Shown in pieces: positions 49,138 through 58,850 of a stretch of DNA of 64,000 nt. The stretch is from NCBI GenBank assembly GCA_040398465.1, contig JBBAUA010000012.1, forward strand, positions 1 through 64,000, in the 5' to 3' direction. The stretch is from UBA7672 sp040398465. GTDB lineage: Bacteria; Pseudomonadota; Alphaproteobacteria; Caulobacterales; Hyphomonadaceae. Position numbers and translations under genes: made by a program. The stretch's first letter is position 1, and each line of letters opens with the position of its first letter. The notes under the pieces are model-generated. The model was given only the letters and a program-made list of their open reading frames with translations. It was not told where the DNA came from and searched no databases.

Positions 49138-51435
49138 TCAGGCCTTGCGGCGAAGCTTCAGGATGTTGGACGACGGCCGCGCCTCGGCTTCCACCTTCTC
49201 GATCTCGGAAGAGGGGATCGGGCGGCTGTAGAGGAAGCCCTGCACTTCCGTGCAGCCGAGCCCGGCAAGGATCGTCGCCTGCTGCTCGTTCTCGACGCCT
49301 TCGGCTGCGACACGCATGCCGAGGTCGCGAGCCAGGGAGATGACTGCGCGCACGATCGCCTGGTTCTCGACCGACGTGTCGATGTCGCGCACGAAGCGCT
49401 GGTCGATCTTGATCTTGTCGAACGGGAAGGCGCGAAGGTAGCTCAGCGACGAATACCCCGTGCCGAAATCGTCGAGCGCGATCTTCACGCCGATTTCGCG
49501 CAGCGCATGCAACGTTCGGATGTTGTGCTCGGTCTCATCCATCAGCACGCTCTCGACGATCTCGATCTCGAGCCTGCTCGGATCGAGCTGTGATGCAGCT
49601 AACGCGCCAACCACCGTCGCGACCAGCGACGGGTTGTGCATCTGCGCGGCCGACAGGTTCACGGCCACCGTCACATCATCGCGCCATTGCGCGGCTTCCT
49701 CGACCGCCTTGCGGATCACCCATTCCCCAAGAGGCACGATGATGCCGGTTTCCTCGGCGCAGGGGATGAACACGGCCGGCGACACCAGTCCGTGGCCCGG
49801 GCGGTTCCAGCGCAGCAGCGTCTCGTAACCCGCAACCTTGCGTGTCCGCGTGTTCACTAGCGGCTGGAAGTAGACGTCCATCGCCTCGTTGGCCAATGCG
49901 CTGCGCAAATCGGTTTCGAGGTCTGCGCGGACGCGAGCATTCTGTTCCATGCCCGGCTCGAAGAAGCGCGCGCACCCTCGGCCCTGCGCCTTGGCGCGAT
50001 AGAGCGCGAGCTCCGCGTTCTTCATCAGGATGGCCGGATCGGTTCCGTTGTCGGGCGCGAGCGCAACGCCAACGCTCCCGCCGGCGAGGATTTCCTTCCC
50101 ATTGAGCGTCACGGGGGCGAGCAGCGCATCGACGATCAGTTCGGCGATTTCTCCGGCTTCATCGGCGAAAGCATCGCGCTTGAGGACAGCAAACTCATCG
50201 CCGCCCAGACGCGCAAGGAATGCGTTCTGACCGACGCAGTCGCGAAGACGCTCCGCCACAGCCTTGAGGTAGGCATCGCCCAGAGGATGTCCCTGCGTGT
50301 CGTTAAGCGCCTTGAAGTTGTCGAGATCGATCACGAACAGCGCAAAGCTCTCGTCGCGTTCCTTGGCGGCTTCCTCGGCCATCTCCAGCTGGCGTACAAG
50401 CATGGCGCGGTTTGGAAGATCGGTCAGAGTGTCGTATTCGGTGACGTAGGCGATGCGCGCTTCCGCATCGCGCGAGCGGGTGATGTCGGAGCATACGCCG
50501 CGCCAGCCGCCATCGGCCATGGGCTGTCCACTCATCGACCACCAGGCTTCACGCGAACCGATCGTGACCCGCAGGATTTCGTCGCGGAACGGTTTGCGGG
50601 CTTTGAGGAATTCCTGCAGCTGATGCACCGACTCCGGCGCAAAAAGCGCGAGAAAGCTGCCGCCCTCCAGCTCGTGATGCGACAAGCCGGTCGCATCGAC
50701 GAAGCGCTGCGAGGCCTTGGCCAGCCTGCCGTGGCTGTCGATACGCCACAACCAGTCGGTCGAATGCGCCTCGAAGTCTTGTAGAAGCAGGTCGGCGGTG
50801 GCCTTGGCTTCCTGCATTGCCGCAGTGGCCAATTGACGGCGAGTATCGGAAGCATGGTTGGCGGCGGCAAAGCGTTGCAGCGCAATGACGCCAGCGCCGA
50901 GCAGCAGGGCTGCGTTGAACGACCAGTGATGGCTGCCGAGCATCATCCCGGCTGCTGCGCCGGCGGCGATCGCCAGCGAGTAGCCAAGCGAGGCGAGCGG
51001 AAAACTGGAATGGAGCAGCGCGCCGACGCAGAGGATCGCCGCGGTGAAAATGCCGAGGAGCAGCGCATGCTCTTCCGTGCTCGCCGCGATAAGCACGGCG
51101 ATCATCCCGCCCCACAGGACGCCCGACAAGAGCGTGTAGCGAACAATGCGCCCATCCTCGATATTCGCGTCGAGCTGTCCAGCAGGCCGGCGCGCCTCGC
51201 GCATGCGGATGAAGATGAGGACGGCGCTGGTGTAGCACCACACAAAGACCAACGGCATGCCCGCATGGCCCCAGAAGGCAAACGTCAGCACGACGGCGTT
51301 GAGGAGGGAATGTATCGCAGCGAGCGGGGCCAGCGAATGGAATGTCTTGCGGCGGGCTGCGTTGACGCTCTCGCGATGCTCGGCGGGTACATCGACCTCG
51401 CCGAGAAACGTCGTCTTCAGATCAGCGAGGCGCAT
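49138..51435 (-). CDS. Membrane sensor GGDEF/EAL protein (c-di-GMP turnover)
   Basis: The 765-residue protein has an N-terminal membrane region of about six segments (residues 30-190) and a PAS domain (WLWRIDSHGRLAKASQRF). A GGDEF domain with canonical RLGGDEFAVL follows, then an EAL domain. The EAL signature is ETL (AGYETLLRW), which keeps the metal-binding Glu; VNLSAAQMHNP, DDFGTGYSSLSYLRAF and AEGVENEQQ are intact, so phosphodiesterase activity is plausible. It makes or breaks c-di-GMP, with the PilZ protein at 13044 a possible reader. No soluble partner is adjacent. Confidence 0.9.
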   Translation of the reverse strand: MRLADLKTTFLGEVDVPAEHRESVNAARRKTFHSLAPLAAIHSLLNAVVLTFAFWGHAGMPLVFVWCYTSAVLIFIRMREARRPAGQLDANIEDGRIVRYTLLSGVLWGGMIAVLIAASTEEHALLLGIFTAAILCVGALLHSSFPLASLGYSLAIAAGAAAGMMLGSHHWSFNAALLLGAGVIALQRFAAANHASDTRRQLATAAMQEAKATADLLLQDFEAHSTDWLWRIDSHGRLAKASQRFVDATGLSHHELEGGSFLALFAPESVHQLQEFLKARKPFRDEILRVTIGSREAWWSMSGQPMADGGWRGVCSDITRSRDAEARIAYVTEYDTLTDLPNRAMLVRQLEMAEEAAKERDESFALFVIDLDNFKALNDTQGHPLGDAYLKAVAERLRDCVGQNAFLARLGGDEFAVLKRDAFADEAGEIAELIVDALLAPVTLNGKEILAGGSVGVALAPDNGTDPAILMKNAELALYRAKAQGRGCARFFEPGMEQNARVRADLETDLRSALANEAMDVYFQPLVNTRTRKVAGYETLLRWNRPGHGLVSPAVFIPCAEETGIIVPLGEWVIRKAVEEAAQWRDDVTVAVNLSAAQMHNPSLVATVVGALAASQLDPSRLEIEIVESVLMDETEHNIRTLHALREIGVKIALDDFGTGYSSLSYLRAFPFDKIKIDQRFVRDIDTSVENQAIVRAVISLARDLGMRVAAEGVENEQQATILAGLGCTEVQGFLYSRPIPSSEIEKVEAEARPSSNILKLRRKA

Positions 51436-51547
51436 GCCCTATCCCACCCTGAGACCGGCCAGGCGGACCGGTGCGAGGATAATATTGGCAAAACAAGGTC
51501 GATAGACCGTCAAAGCGGTGCAAGAAATTTCACGCGTTGCCGGCCGG

Positions 51548-52564
51548 CTAGGCCAGGAGCGTTGTAAACGCCTCAATTTCCCGAGGCTCTGTCGCCCAGG
51601 AACAGACGAAACGGTGCGAACCATCGATCCAGGGGTAAAAGGCCACGCCCGCAAGCTTAAGGCGTTCGTCGAGGCCGGGCGGCAGGTTGGCGAACACTTC
51701 GTTACCATCGACCGGATGCGCAAGTTCGGCGCCTGCCGTCGTTAAGGCCTGCGCAAGCTTTATTGCCGAAGCGTTGGCCTGCCTTGCAAGTTGCAACCAT
51801 AGCCCATCCTTCAGGTAGGCAGCCATCTGTGCGCCGAGGAAGCGCATCTTCGGCGGCATGTGCCCTGCCCGTTTGGCGCGCACCTTCAGGTCGCCGATCC
51901 GATTGCGCGCAGCGCCGAACAGCACGATCGCCTCGCAGCCGAGCCCGCCATTCTTGGTGGCGCCGAAACTCAGCACATCGACGCCGGCGCGCCAGGTCAT
52001 GTCGGCCGGCGTGGCGCCCGTCGACGCCAGCGCGTTGGCGAGCCGGGCGCCATCGAGATGGACCGCAAGCCCCGCTTCACGGCCGAGCGCGGCGCGTTCG
52101 GCGACTTCGGACGAACGGTAGGCGGCGCCGCTCTCGGTAAGGTTCGAGAGCGACAATACGTGAGCCGGCGTTTCGTGCACGAAGTCATGCCGGTTGGCCG
52201 CCAGCCGCTTGCGAAGTTCGCCAAGATCGATAAGGGCGTGGGCGCCGCCAAGCAGCGAGAGCTTCCCGCCGCCGGTGAAGAATTCGGGCGCGCCGCGCTC
52301 GTCACGCTCGATATGCGCCTCGGCATGGCAAAGGATGGAGCCATGCGGCGGGCAGAGCGTCGCCAGCGCCAGTGCGTTCGCCGCAGTGCCAGAGGAGACC
52401 AGCCAGACATCGAGATCAGTTTCGAAGACGTCGCGCAGCGCCGCGTGCGCAGCAGCGGTCCATGCGTCAGCGCCATAGCTTGGGGCCGGTCCGCTTGCGG
52501 CGGCGAGCATCGCCTCAAGGATGGCGGGATGCGCCGGAGCTGCTGTGTCGGACGAGAAATTCAT
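51548..52564 (-). CDS. ltaE: Low-specificity L-threonine aldolase
   Basis: The 338-residue PLP enzyme cleaves threonine or allo-threonine to glycine and acetaldehyde. Signatures: MNFSSDTAAPAHPAILEAM (start), GTAANALALATL, HLDGARLANAL and VLSFGATKNGGLG, where Lys binds PLP. ATG 52564 is the family start; an open frame to 52735 is upstream noise. It stands alone next to the degraded glycosyltransferase. Confidence 0.9.
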   Translation of the reverse strand: MNFSSDTAAPAHPAILEAMLAAASGPAPSYGADAWTAAAHAALRDVFETDLDVWLVSSGTAANALALATLCPPHGSILCHAEAHIERDERGAPEFFTGGGKLSLLGGAHALIDLGELRKRLAANRHDFVHETPAHVLSLSNLTESGAAYRSSEVAERAALGREAGLAVHLDGARLANALASTGATPADMTWRAGVDVLSFGATKNGGLGCEAIVLFGAARNRIGDLKVRAKRAGHMPPKMRFLGAQMAAYLKDGLWLQLARQANASAIKLAQALTTAGAELAHPVDGNEVFANLPPGLDERLKLAGVAFYPWIDGSHRFVCSWATEPREIEAFTTLLA

Positions 52565-52818
52565 GGCGCCTCCAGTACCTGTGGAGCGGAAATCTTGCGC
52601 GGAGGCAAGGCGCGCCGAACCAGCTGCCGATATGGCCCAAGGTAATTCAACACCGGCGCGAGCCAGGGTCTTTTCGCGTGCGACTTGATTCGTCGCGAAT
52701 GCAACGGCTAGTTTCAGTTGGGCGAATGTCTGCAACGGTTGGGCGCACTCCTGTTCGACAGCGATTGGGACGCTGCCGCATAGCGGCAGCGAGCAGCGCG
52801 CTCATATGCGTCGTAACG

Positions 52819-54054
52819 GGATGACCTGTTCTGGCGCCGGCTGATGGAAGCTCAGGCGTTTGCGGCGGGAAGCGAGCAGCTCTCCCTGAAAAACCCTGAG
52901 TACGGCGCACGCCGGGGGATGAATGCCAAGCAGCGCCTGATCGGCTTCAGTCTGACGATCGGTTTCGTGGTCTGGCTCTGGCTGGCGCCGACAACGGCCA
53001 GCAGCACGGCCGCGATCGCTTGTCTGTTCGGCGTCATTATCGCAATGGGCTTCTGGACAGTGACTGCTGCATTGACGCGCAAGCCCGGAGCGAACCAGCG
53101 ACGCGGACCAAGCCGAAGGCGCTGAACTATGCACTGGCGTTCACACGTGGCGAGTTCATCGCGATCTTCGATGCGGAAGACTCGCCCTCTCCCGAGCAGG
53201 CGCGCTCCGCGATGGCTGCCTTTCGCGCAGGTCCAGCCAATCTGGCGGACGTGCAGGAGCCGCTTCAGGTTCACAACGGAGGCGACAGCTGGATCGCCCC
53301 GCTCGAATATGCGATCCACTTACGCCTCTGGCTGTCATTGCTTGCGCAGCTGAGGCTGCCGATACCGCTGGGCGGGACGAGCAATTACTTCCGCAGCAGG
53401 ATGCTGCAGGAAGTCGGCGGCTGGGACGCGTGGAACGTCACGGAAGATGCGGATATCGGAACCCGGCTGGCGCGGTTTTGATACGAGGCCGGCATGGGTT
53501 CACCGGCGATGCTCGGGGAAGCGCCCACGCGCTGGCGGCTGTGGAAGAACCAGCGCACGCGGTGGATCAAGGGCCACATGCAGACCTGGCTGGTCCTCAA
53601 TCGGCATCCCCTGCGCGCCATGCGAGACATCGGATTCGCTCGCTACATGTCAACGCATGTGACGCTTGGCGGCGGCATGGTCGCCGCCCTGCTCCATGGG
53701 CCGCTTTATGTGTGGATTGCCGTCGACCTGTTCGACTTCCGGAACATCGAGGCGTGGCACTGGATCATGTTCTGGCCTGGCTATCTCAGCGCGGTCGCCG
53801 CGGCTCTGGCCTCGCGCTCGACGCATGCCAAGCTCTCGACGATCATGACGATGCCGCTTTACTGGCCACTGCAATCTTGGACGACGATCACCGCGTTATA
53901 CGAAATGTACTTCAGGCCGCACTTCTGGTCCAAGACCCAACATGGGCTTACGACCTCGCGACCGGTGATGTCGGACGTCGGACGGGGACGTCACGAACAA
54001 CCCGCTGAAAGTGAGGCGCACCTGAGCCTCCCCTTCCTTCACGAGGCGCGATAA
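52819..54054 (+). pseudogene. Decayed glycosyltransferase family 2 membrane protein
   Basis: Three pieces of one family are visible. Piece one (52844-53125) has KQRLIGFSLTIGFVVWLWLA, a membrane segment that precedes the catalytic domain. Piece two (from about 53107) resumes at TKPKALNYALAFTRGEF with FDAED and LPIPLGGTSNYF, and stops at a TGA (53479-53481). Piece three is in the same frame and continues WRLWKNQRTRWIKGHMQTW, the acceptor region. The donor-binding part between pieces one and two is deleted, and a TAA at 52816 precedes piece one. Where homologues have GGA-like Gly after RLARF, the TGA could be a single G-to-T change. Confidence 0.8.
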
Positions 54055-54120
54055 TTCGTCCCGGGCCGTCGTGCTGCTGGATACTTGTCCGGCGTGCGTC
54101 ACCACGGCATTGCTGCGCAC

Positions 54121-54348
54121 ATGGACTGGGCCATCACCATAGTAGCCATCGTCGTGTTCGGCGGGCTCACCGTGTTCGCCGGATGGAAATCCGGGCGGCC
54201 GCGCAAGGACAGCCTGAAGGTGCAGTGGGTGTCGTGGCCACTCGTCACCATGCTCGCAGCGACGGCGACGATTTTCGCGATCATCCACGTCGTGGGCCTG
54301 CTGGGCTTCGAGACCGGCGGCAACACGCTGCGCGGGTATGGTCCCTGA
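54121..54348 (+). CDS. Small membrane protein (75 aa)
   Basis: Two hydrophobic stretches (MDWAITIVAIVVFGGLTVFA and VTMLAATATIFAIIHVVGLL) flank a basic loop (GWKSGRPRKDSLK). No family was recognised. It follows the glycosyltransferase pseudogene and precedes an acyl-CoA dehydrogenase. The start at 54121 was chosen because earlier in-frame residues are not coding-like. Confidence 0.5.
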   Translation: MDWAITIVAIVVFGGLTVFAGWKSGRPRKDSLKVQWVSWPLVTMLAATATIFAIIHVVGLLGFETGGNTLRGYGP

Positions 54349-54426
54349 ACTTGCGCGTGCTTGACCGGGCCGGGGGCCGGGCTTAGCCCTGATGACAGGA
54401 AACGCGAACGTCACCGGGAGACAGTC

Positions 54427-55620
54427 ATGGCCGACATCGAGGCATTCCGCACCGAAACCCGCGCCTGGCTTGAGGCCAATTGCCCGGCTTCGATGCGGAC
54501 CCCACAAGTCGAGGAAGAAGTCGTCTGGGGCGGGCGCAACCAGAAGTTCGTCAACCCTGACTCCAAGGTGTGGCTTGATCGCATGGCCGCCAAGGGGTGG
54601 ACGGCGCCGACCTGGCCGAAAGCATATGGCGGTGGCGGGCTGTCGAATGCCGAAGCCATCGTGCTCGACAAGGAGCTGAAGCGGATCAACGCGCGCGCGC
54701 CGCTGGCGTCGTTCGGCGTCTGGATGCTGGGGCCGGTGCTTCTGGAGTACGCTACCGAAGAGCAGAAGCAGCGCTTCCTGCCGGACATCGTGGCGGGCAA
54801 GACGCGCTGGTGCCAGGGCTATTCGGAACCGGGCGCTGGCTCCGACCTCGCGTCGCTGCAGACCAAGTGCGAGGACAAGGGCGATCACTGGCTGATCAAC
54901 GGTTCGAAGATCTGGACGTCGTATGCAAACTACGCGGACTGGATCTTCTGCCTCGTCCGCACTGATTTCACGAAAAAGCACGAAGGCGTCTCGTTTGTCC
55001 TGTTCGACATGACAAGCCCCGGCGTCGAGACACGTCCGATCCTGCTGATCTCGGGTTCATCACCCTTCTGCGAGACGTTCTTCACCGACGTGAAGGCGCC
55101 GAAGGCGCAGATGGTCGGCGTGCCTGGCAAGGGCTGGGACATCGCCAAGCGCCTGCTGCAGTACGAGCGCCAGAACATTTCCGCGACCGGGTTCGGATCG
55201 GATCGAAATTCCGGGCCGACGCTGGCGGATATCGCCAAGAAGTATGTCGGCACGAAGGACGGGATCCTTGCCGACGGCGACCTGCGAAGCCGCATCACCC
55301 GCTCGATGATGTACGAGCAGGCCTTCGGGCTGACGATCCAGCGCAACACCGAGATGGCCAAGGCCGGCGCAGATGTTGGCCCGGCGACGTCGATCATCAA
55401 GTACGCGGCAGCCAAGATGAACCAGACCAAGACCGAGCTGCAGGTCGAGGCGATGGGCTATCAGGGACTTGGGTGGGACGGCGAAGGGTTCAAGCCCGGC
55501 GAGATCATGTCCACGCGCGCCATGCTGCGCGCCAAGGGAAACTCGATTGAGGGCGGCACGTCTGAGGTGAACCTCAATGTGGTTGCCAAGCGCGTGCTGG
55601 GCCTGCGGGACCATCAGTAG
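54427..55620 (+). CDS. Acyl-CoA dehydrogenase family protein
   Basis: The 397-residue flavoenzyme shows WCQGYSEPGAGSDLASLQT (FAD and substrate region), WLINGSKIWTSYANYADW and the C-terminal NSIEGGTSEVNLNVVAKRVL. The GGTSE motif is typical of the FadE28/FadE29-type dehydrogenases of steroid or alicyclic side-chain degradation, but the substrate is undetermined. ATG 54427 follows GGGAGACAGTC. Confidence 0.9.
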   Translation: MADIEAFRTETRAWLEANCPASMRTPQVEEEVVWGGRNQKFVNPDSKVWLDRMAAKGWTAPTWPKAYGGGGLSNAEAIVLDKELKRINARAPLASFGVWMLGPVLLEYATEEQKQRFLPDIVAGKTRWCQGYSEPGAGSDLASLQTKCEDKGDHWLINGSKIWTSYANYADWIFCLVRTDFTKKHEGVSFVLFDMTSPGVETRPILLISGSSPFCETFFTDVKAPKAQMVGVPGKGWDIAKRLLQYERQNISATGFGSDRNSGPTLADIAKKYVGTKDGILADGDLRSRITRSMMYEQAFGLTIQRNTEMAKAGADVGPATSIIKYAAAKMNQTKTELQVEAMGYQGLGWDGEGFKPGEIMSTRAMLRAKGNSIEGGTSEVNLNVVAKRVLGLRDHQ

Positions 55621-55791
55621 GCAGACCGGTTTCTTCCCAATCTGACGTGGAAGTAAGGTGGCGCCTCCTCGTGCGCGCATTTCAAGACAGGCTTTCACCC
55701 GACAAGCGAATTCGGAACTCGTTGCGTTAACGATCGCTTTTCGGGTGAAATTCGCGTGCTAGGGTCGTCGCTTCTCTCGGTGACCCCGCAC

Positions 55792-57345
55792 ATGACCGTC
55801 GTCTTCGTTTCGTATGCCCGTCAGGACCGCGACATGGCCCTGAAGCTGGCTGATCGCCTGCGCAAGGCGGCGCCCGCAGGCATGGAGATCACGATCGACG
55901 AAGCAGCCGACGGTGAACTGGCCAATACAGCCAGCGACTCCTACCGGCTTCCGTATGTGGGACGGCGGCTGAGGAATGCAAACGCGGTCGTTCCGGTCCT
56001 GACGCGATCCTACGCGGAATCAGATCCGTGCTGGCTCGAACTTTCCGCCTCGCTGATGATGGAGAAGGTCGTTCCCATCAGCCTTGACCCCGGGCTGTCG
56101 CCCGCGGGCATCAGCTCGATGGTGGCGAATCAGGACGTCATGTCGATAGCACCCGGCTGGTTCAACAAGGAGCCAGGCGAGGTCGAGGCTTTTGAGACCG
56201 CCAAGTTCGAGATGTTCGTTCGCGACTTGGCGGCCGAGACCGCGCGGCATACGCCGTTCAGCGACTGGCAGCCTGCCGAACCCAGGGAGGTCCGCGCGCT
56301 GGCCGGATCACTTGCCAATGCGCTTCGGCCGCGGCTGTTCCGCCAGACAGGTCTCGCCTGGTCGCCGGGAAGTCTCTCTGTCGTGCAGAAGGAGCGGTTT
56401 TTCGCGGCGATCGAGTCGATGACAATCGCCACGGGCGATGGCGCCTGGGACGTGGCGCGCCGCAGGGCGCTGAAGGCAATGGCCGCCGAGCCCACGCAGC
56501 CACGCGTGAGAGCCGAAGCGCTGATGGGCCTGATCGGCGAGCTGACGGCGCCCACGGATGGCTCGCCTGCAGTCACTGCGTCCGAACCGTGGGAGTTCAT
56601 CGGCGACTTTGCATTGCCGATCGACCGCGACATAAGCCGATTTGCCTATACCCGCGCGGGGAAGATTCCGAACGAGCTGCGCAAGATGTTCCAGGTGCTT
56701 CGGCCCGGCCGGTCGAAGCGCGGCGCGATGTTCGCGTTCGGGACGATGCTCGGGGGCCTCGTCGGCGTCGTTCTGACTTATGGCGGGCAGATGTTGTTCG
56801 GCCAGCCGGGCAATCTCGCTGAAGCAGATCCGCCGAAACCTGACAATTCAGTCGCGTCGGCGCCCGATCTTGTCCGCCCACTAGCCACAACGCCTGCGCC
56901 CGCACTTTCGATGAGCCCGCCCGTGCTGGCGACGCCGCAAGCCGATCCGCCTCAGGCGTTCCTGCACGGCGCGGCGCCCCCGCTGCAAACTCCGCCGGCG
57001 CCGGTTGCTGCGGCCACGTCGCCATCACCTTCACCAGCTCCGTCCCCAGCGGCGCCGGCGCGGCCTGCCTTTGCGGTGAGCGCGCGCGGGCTTGAGGCCA
57101 GCGTGCTTCTTGAGATGGGGCGCCGCGACCTGGATGCAGGCGGGTGGAAGGAGGTTTATGGCGAGGTGATCTCGGTCAATATCAACACGCTTTGCTCGCC
57201 GGAAAAATGGGCTGCGGCGGAGGCGGTGGGGAAGAAGCCGCTCGACCTGATCGATGCGTCGACGCAGCTGACATGGCCGACAGAGACGGATTTCGCGACG
57301 CCTTCGCGGCTGCGGGAGTGCCCGGTTTACCGGATCCCGACCTGA
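55792..57345 (+). CDS. Membrane-anchored TIR domain protein
   Basis: The 517-residue protein starts with a TIR_2 domain (VVFVSYARQDRDMALKLADR). The likely catalytic Glu83 is in DPCWLELSASLMMEK, with Cys80-Trp81 before it. A helical linker region follows (residues about 155-300), then one membrane segment near 311-335 (FAFGTMLGGLVGVVLTYGG) and a Pro/Ala-rich stretch. A distal domain of about 85 residues ends it (SARGLEASVLLEMGRRDLDA). Bacterial TIR domains hydrolyse NAD or make signalling nucleotides, often in defence. No partner gene is adjacent. GTG 55756 is a possible earlier start. Confidence 0.75.
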   Translation: MTVVFVSYARQDRDMALKLADRLRKAAPAGMEITIDEAADGELANTASDSYRLPYVGRRLRNANAVVPVLTRSYAESDPCWLELSASLMMEKVVPISLDPGLSPAGISSMVANQDVMSIAPGWFNKEPGEVEAFETAKFEMFVRDLAAETARHTPFSDWQPAEPREVRALAGSLANALRPRLFRQTGLAWSPGSLSVVQKERFFAAIESMTIATGDGAWDVARRRALKAMAAEPTQPRVRAEALMGLIGELTAPTDGSPAVTASEPWEFIGDFALPIDRDISRFAYTRAGKIPNELRKMFQVLRPGRSKRGAMFAFGTMLGGLVGVVLTYGGQMLFGQPGNLAEADPPKPDNSVASAPDLVRPLATTPAPALSMSPPVLATPQADPPQAFLHGAAPPLQTPPAPVAAATSPSPSPAPSPAAPARPAFAVSARGLEASVLLEMGRRDLDAGGWKEVYGEVISVNINTLCSPEKWAAAEAVGKKPLDLIDASTQLTWPTETDFATPSRLRECPVYRIPT

Positions 57346-58752
57346 TCAGCGCATCAGGAATTTCAGCAGGCTTTTTGCGCGCTTGCCGTACGGCGGCGAC
57401 AGCAGCGTTGCCGAGTTGAAGAATCCTGTCTTAAACACGGCGCGCTGGTGCGTGAACTGATCGAAGCCCTGCTTGCCGTGATAGGCGCCCCAGCCGCTGG
57501 CCCCTACCCCGCCGAATGGCAGGCCTTCCTGCGCGATGTGCAGCAGCGTGCCATTCACCGTCACGCCGCCGGAATGCGTGCGGTCGAGGACGCGGGACTG
57601 TTCGCGGGTGTCTTCGGCGAACACGTACAGCGCGAGAGGGTGCGGGTGGGAGTTCACCCAGTCGAGCGCGTCGGCGAGGGAGTCGTAACCGATCACTGGC
57701 AGGACGGGGCCGAAGATTTCCTCGCGCATCAGAACGGACTCCTGCGGCGCGTCGATGACGACGACGGGCGGCAGGACGCGGCGCGCGCGGTCTGACGGCG
57801 CGGGGTGGCGCAGTACTTTCGCGCCGCCGAGTTCTGCTTCGGTGATGGCGGCTGTCAGGCGATCGAAGGCGCGTTCGTTGATCATGCTCGAATAGTCGGG
57901 GCCGAGATCGGGATAGGCGCGGCGCGCCTCGCCGATGATCATCTCGGCGAACTCGATCGTGCGCTCGCGCGGCACGAGTACGTAGTCGGGCGCGATGCAG
58001 GTCTGTCCGGCGTTGATGAACTTGCCATAGGCGATCGCCTTAACCGCCTTGTTCATCGAGGCTGATGGACAGACGATGGCGGGCGACTTGCCGCCAAGTT
58101 CGAGCGTGGTGGGGGTGAGGTTCTCGGCGGCGGCGGCGGCAACGCGGCGGCCGATTCCGGTGGAGCCGGTGAAGACGAGATGGTCGAACGGCAGGCGCGA
58201 GAATTCGGCGGCGACTTCGGGACCGCCGAGCACGACGGCGATCTCGTCTTCCTCGAATGTCTCACTGATTGCGCGGTGCAGAAGGTCGCAGAAATTCGGC
58301 GTCTGTTCGGACGGTTTGATGATGACGCGATTGCCGCCGGCGATGGCGTCGACCAGCGGCGAGAGGGCGAGTTGCAGCGGATAGTTCCACGGCGAGACAA
58401 TGCCGACGATCCCGAGCGGCTCTGGCCGCACCCAGGCCGAGCCGGGCCAGAAATTGAACCCGACCTCGCGATAACTCGGCTGCATCCACCATTTCACGTT
58501 CTTGCGCGCGTGCCGGATGGCGGAGACCAGCACCATGGATTCGAGCAGGTCCGTCTCGAATCGCGACCGATTGCCGAAGTCGGCCGAAATAGCGTCGGCG
58601 ATCGAATCAGCACGTTTCCGGACCATGTCCTCGAGCTGGTAGAGGCGGTCGATGCGGACGCGGGCGGTGGGCGGACCTTCCTTGCGCTGCGCTGCGCGCT
58701 GCAGGTCCAGCAGGCGTGCGGCGTCGGTCACGTTAAGTGTATGGCCGTCCAT
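57346..58752 (-). CDS. Aldehyde dehydrogenase (coniferyl-aldehyde-dehydrogenase type)
   Basis: The 468-residue NAD(P) enzyme has VSPWNYPLQLALSPLVDAIA, TGSTGIGRRVA, LELGGKSPAIV (catalytic Glu) and NAGQTCIAPDYVLV (catalytic Cys). The Cys context matches the CalB subgroup that oxidises aromatic or long-chain aldehydes. The gene ends one base after the TIR gene stop on the opposite strand. The substrate is not known. Confidence 0.9.
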   Translation of the reverse strand: MDGHTLNVTDAARLLDLQRAAQRKEGPPTARVRIDRLYQLEDMVRKRADSIADAISADFGNRSRFETDLLESMVLVSAIRHARKNVKWWMQPSYREVGFNFWPGSAWVRPEPLGIVGIVSPWNYPLQLALSPLVDAIAGGNRVIIKPSEQTPNFCDLLHRAISETFEEDEIAVVLGGPEVAAEFSRLPFDHLVFTGSTGIGRRVAAAAAENLTPTTLELGGKSPAIVCPSASMNKAVKAIAYGKFINAGQTCIAPDYVLVPRERTIEFAEMIIGEARRAYPDLGPDYSSMINERAFDRLTAAITEAELGGAKVLRHPAPSDRARRVLPPVVVIDAPQESVLMREEIFGPVLPVIGYDSLADALDWVNSHPHPLALYVFAEDTREQSRVLDRTHSGGVTVNGTLLHIAQEGLPFGGVGASGWGAYHGKQGFDQFTHQRAVFKTGFFNSATLLSPPYGKRAKSLLKFLMR

Positions 58753-58850
58753 GTTGCCGCCTGTTCCGTCCGGTTCGAGTTGAGCCTCAGCCTGCGGCAG
58801 GATTCAAGCGTCGGAGCCGAAACAATCGCAGGTTTTGGTGGGTGGCGGTC
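58753..58850. other. Noncoding stretch upstream of the aldehyde dehydrogenase
   Basis: About 100 bases that should hold the aldehyde dehydrogenase promoter. I see no clear site beyond weak -10-like and -35-like text. Confidence 0.4.

Noticed and set aside
55756..55791. Upstream GTG start for the TIR protein
   Set aside because: The additional 12 residues are not conserved-looking and the TIR domain begins directly at ATG 55792; the site is recorded only as an alternative.
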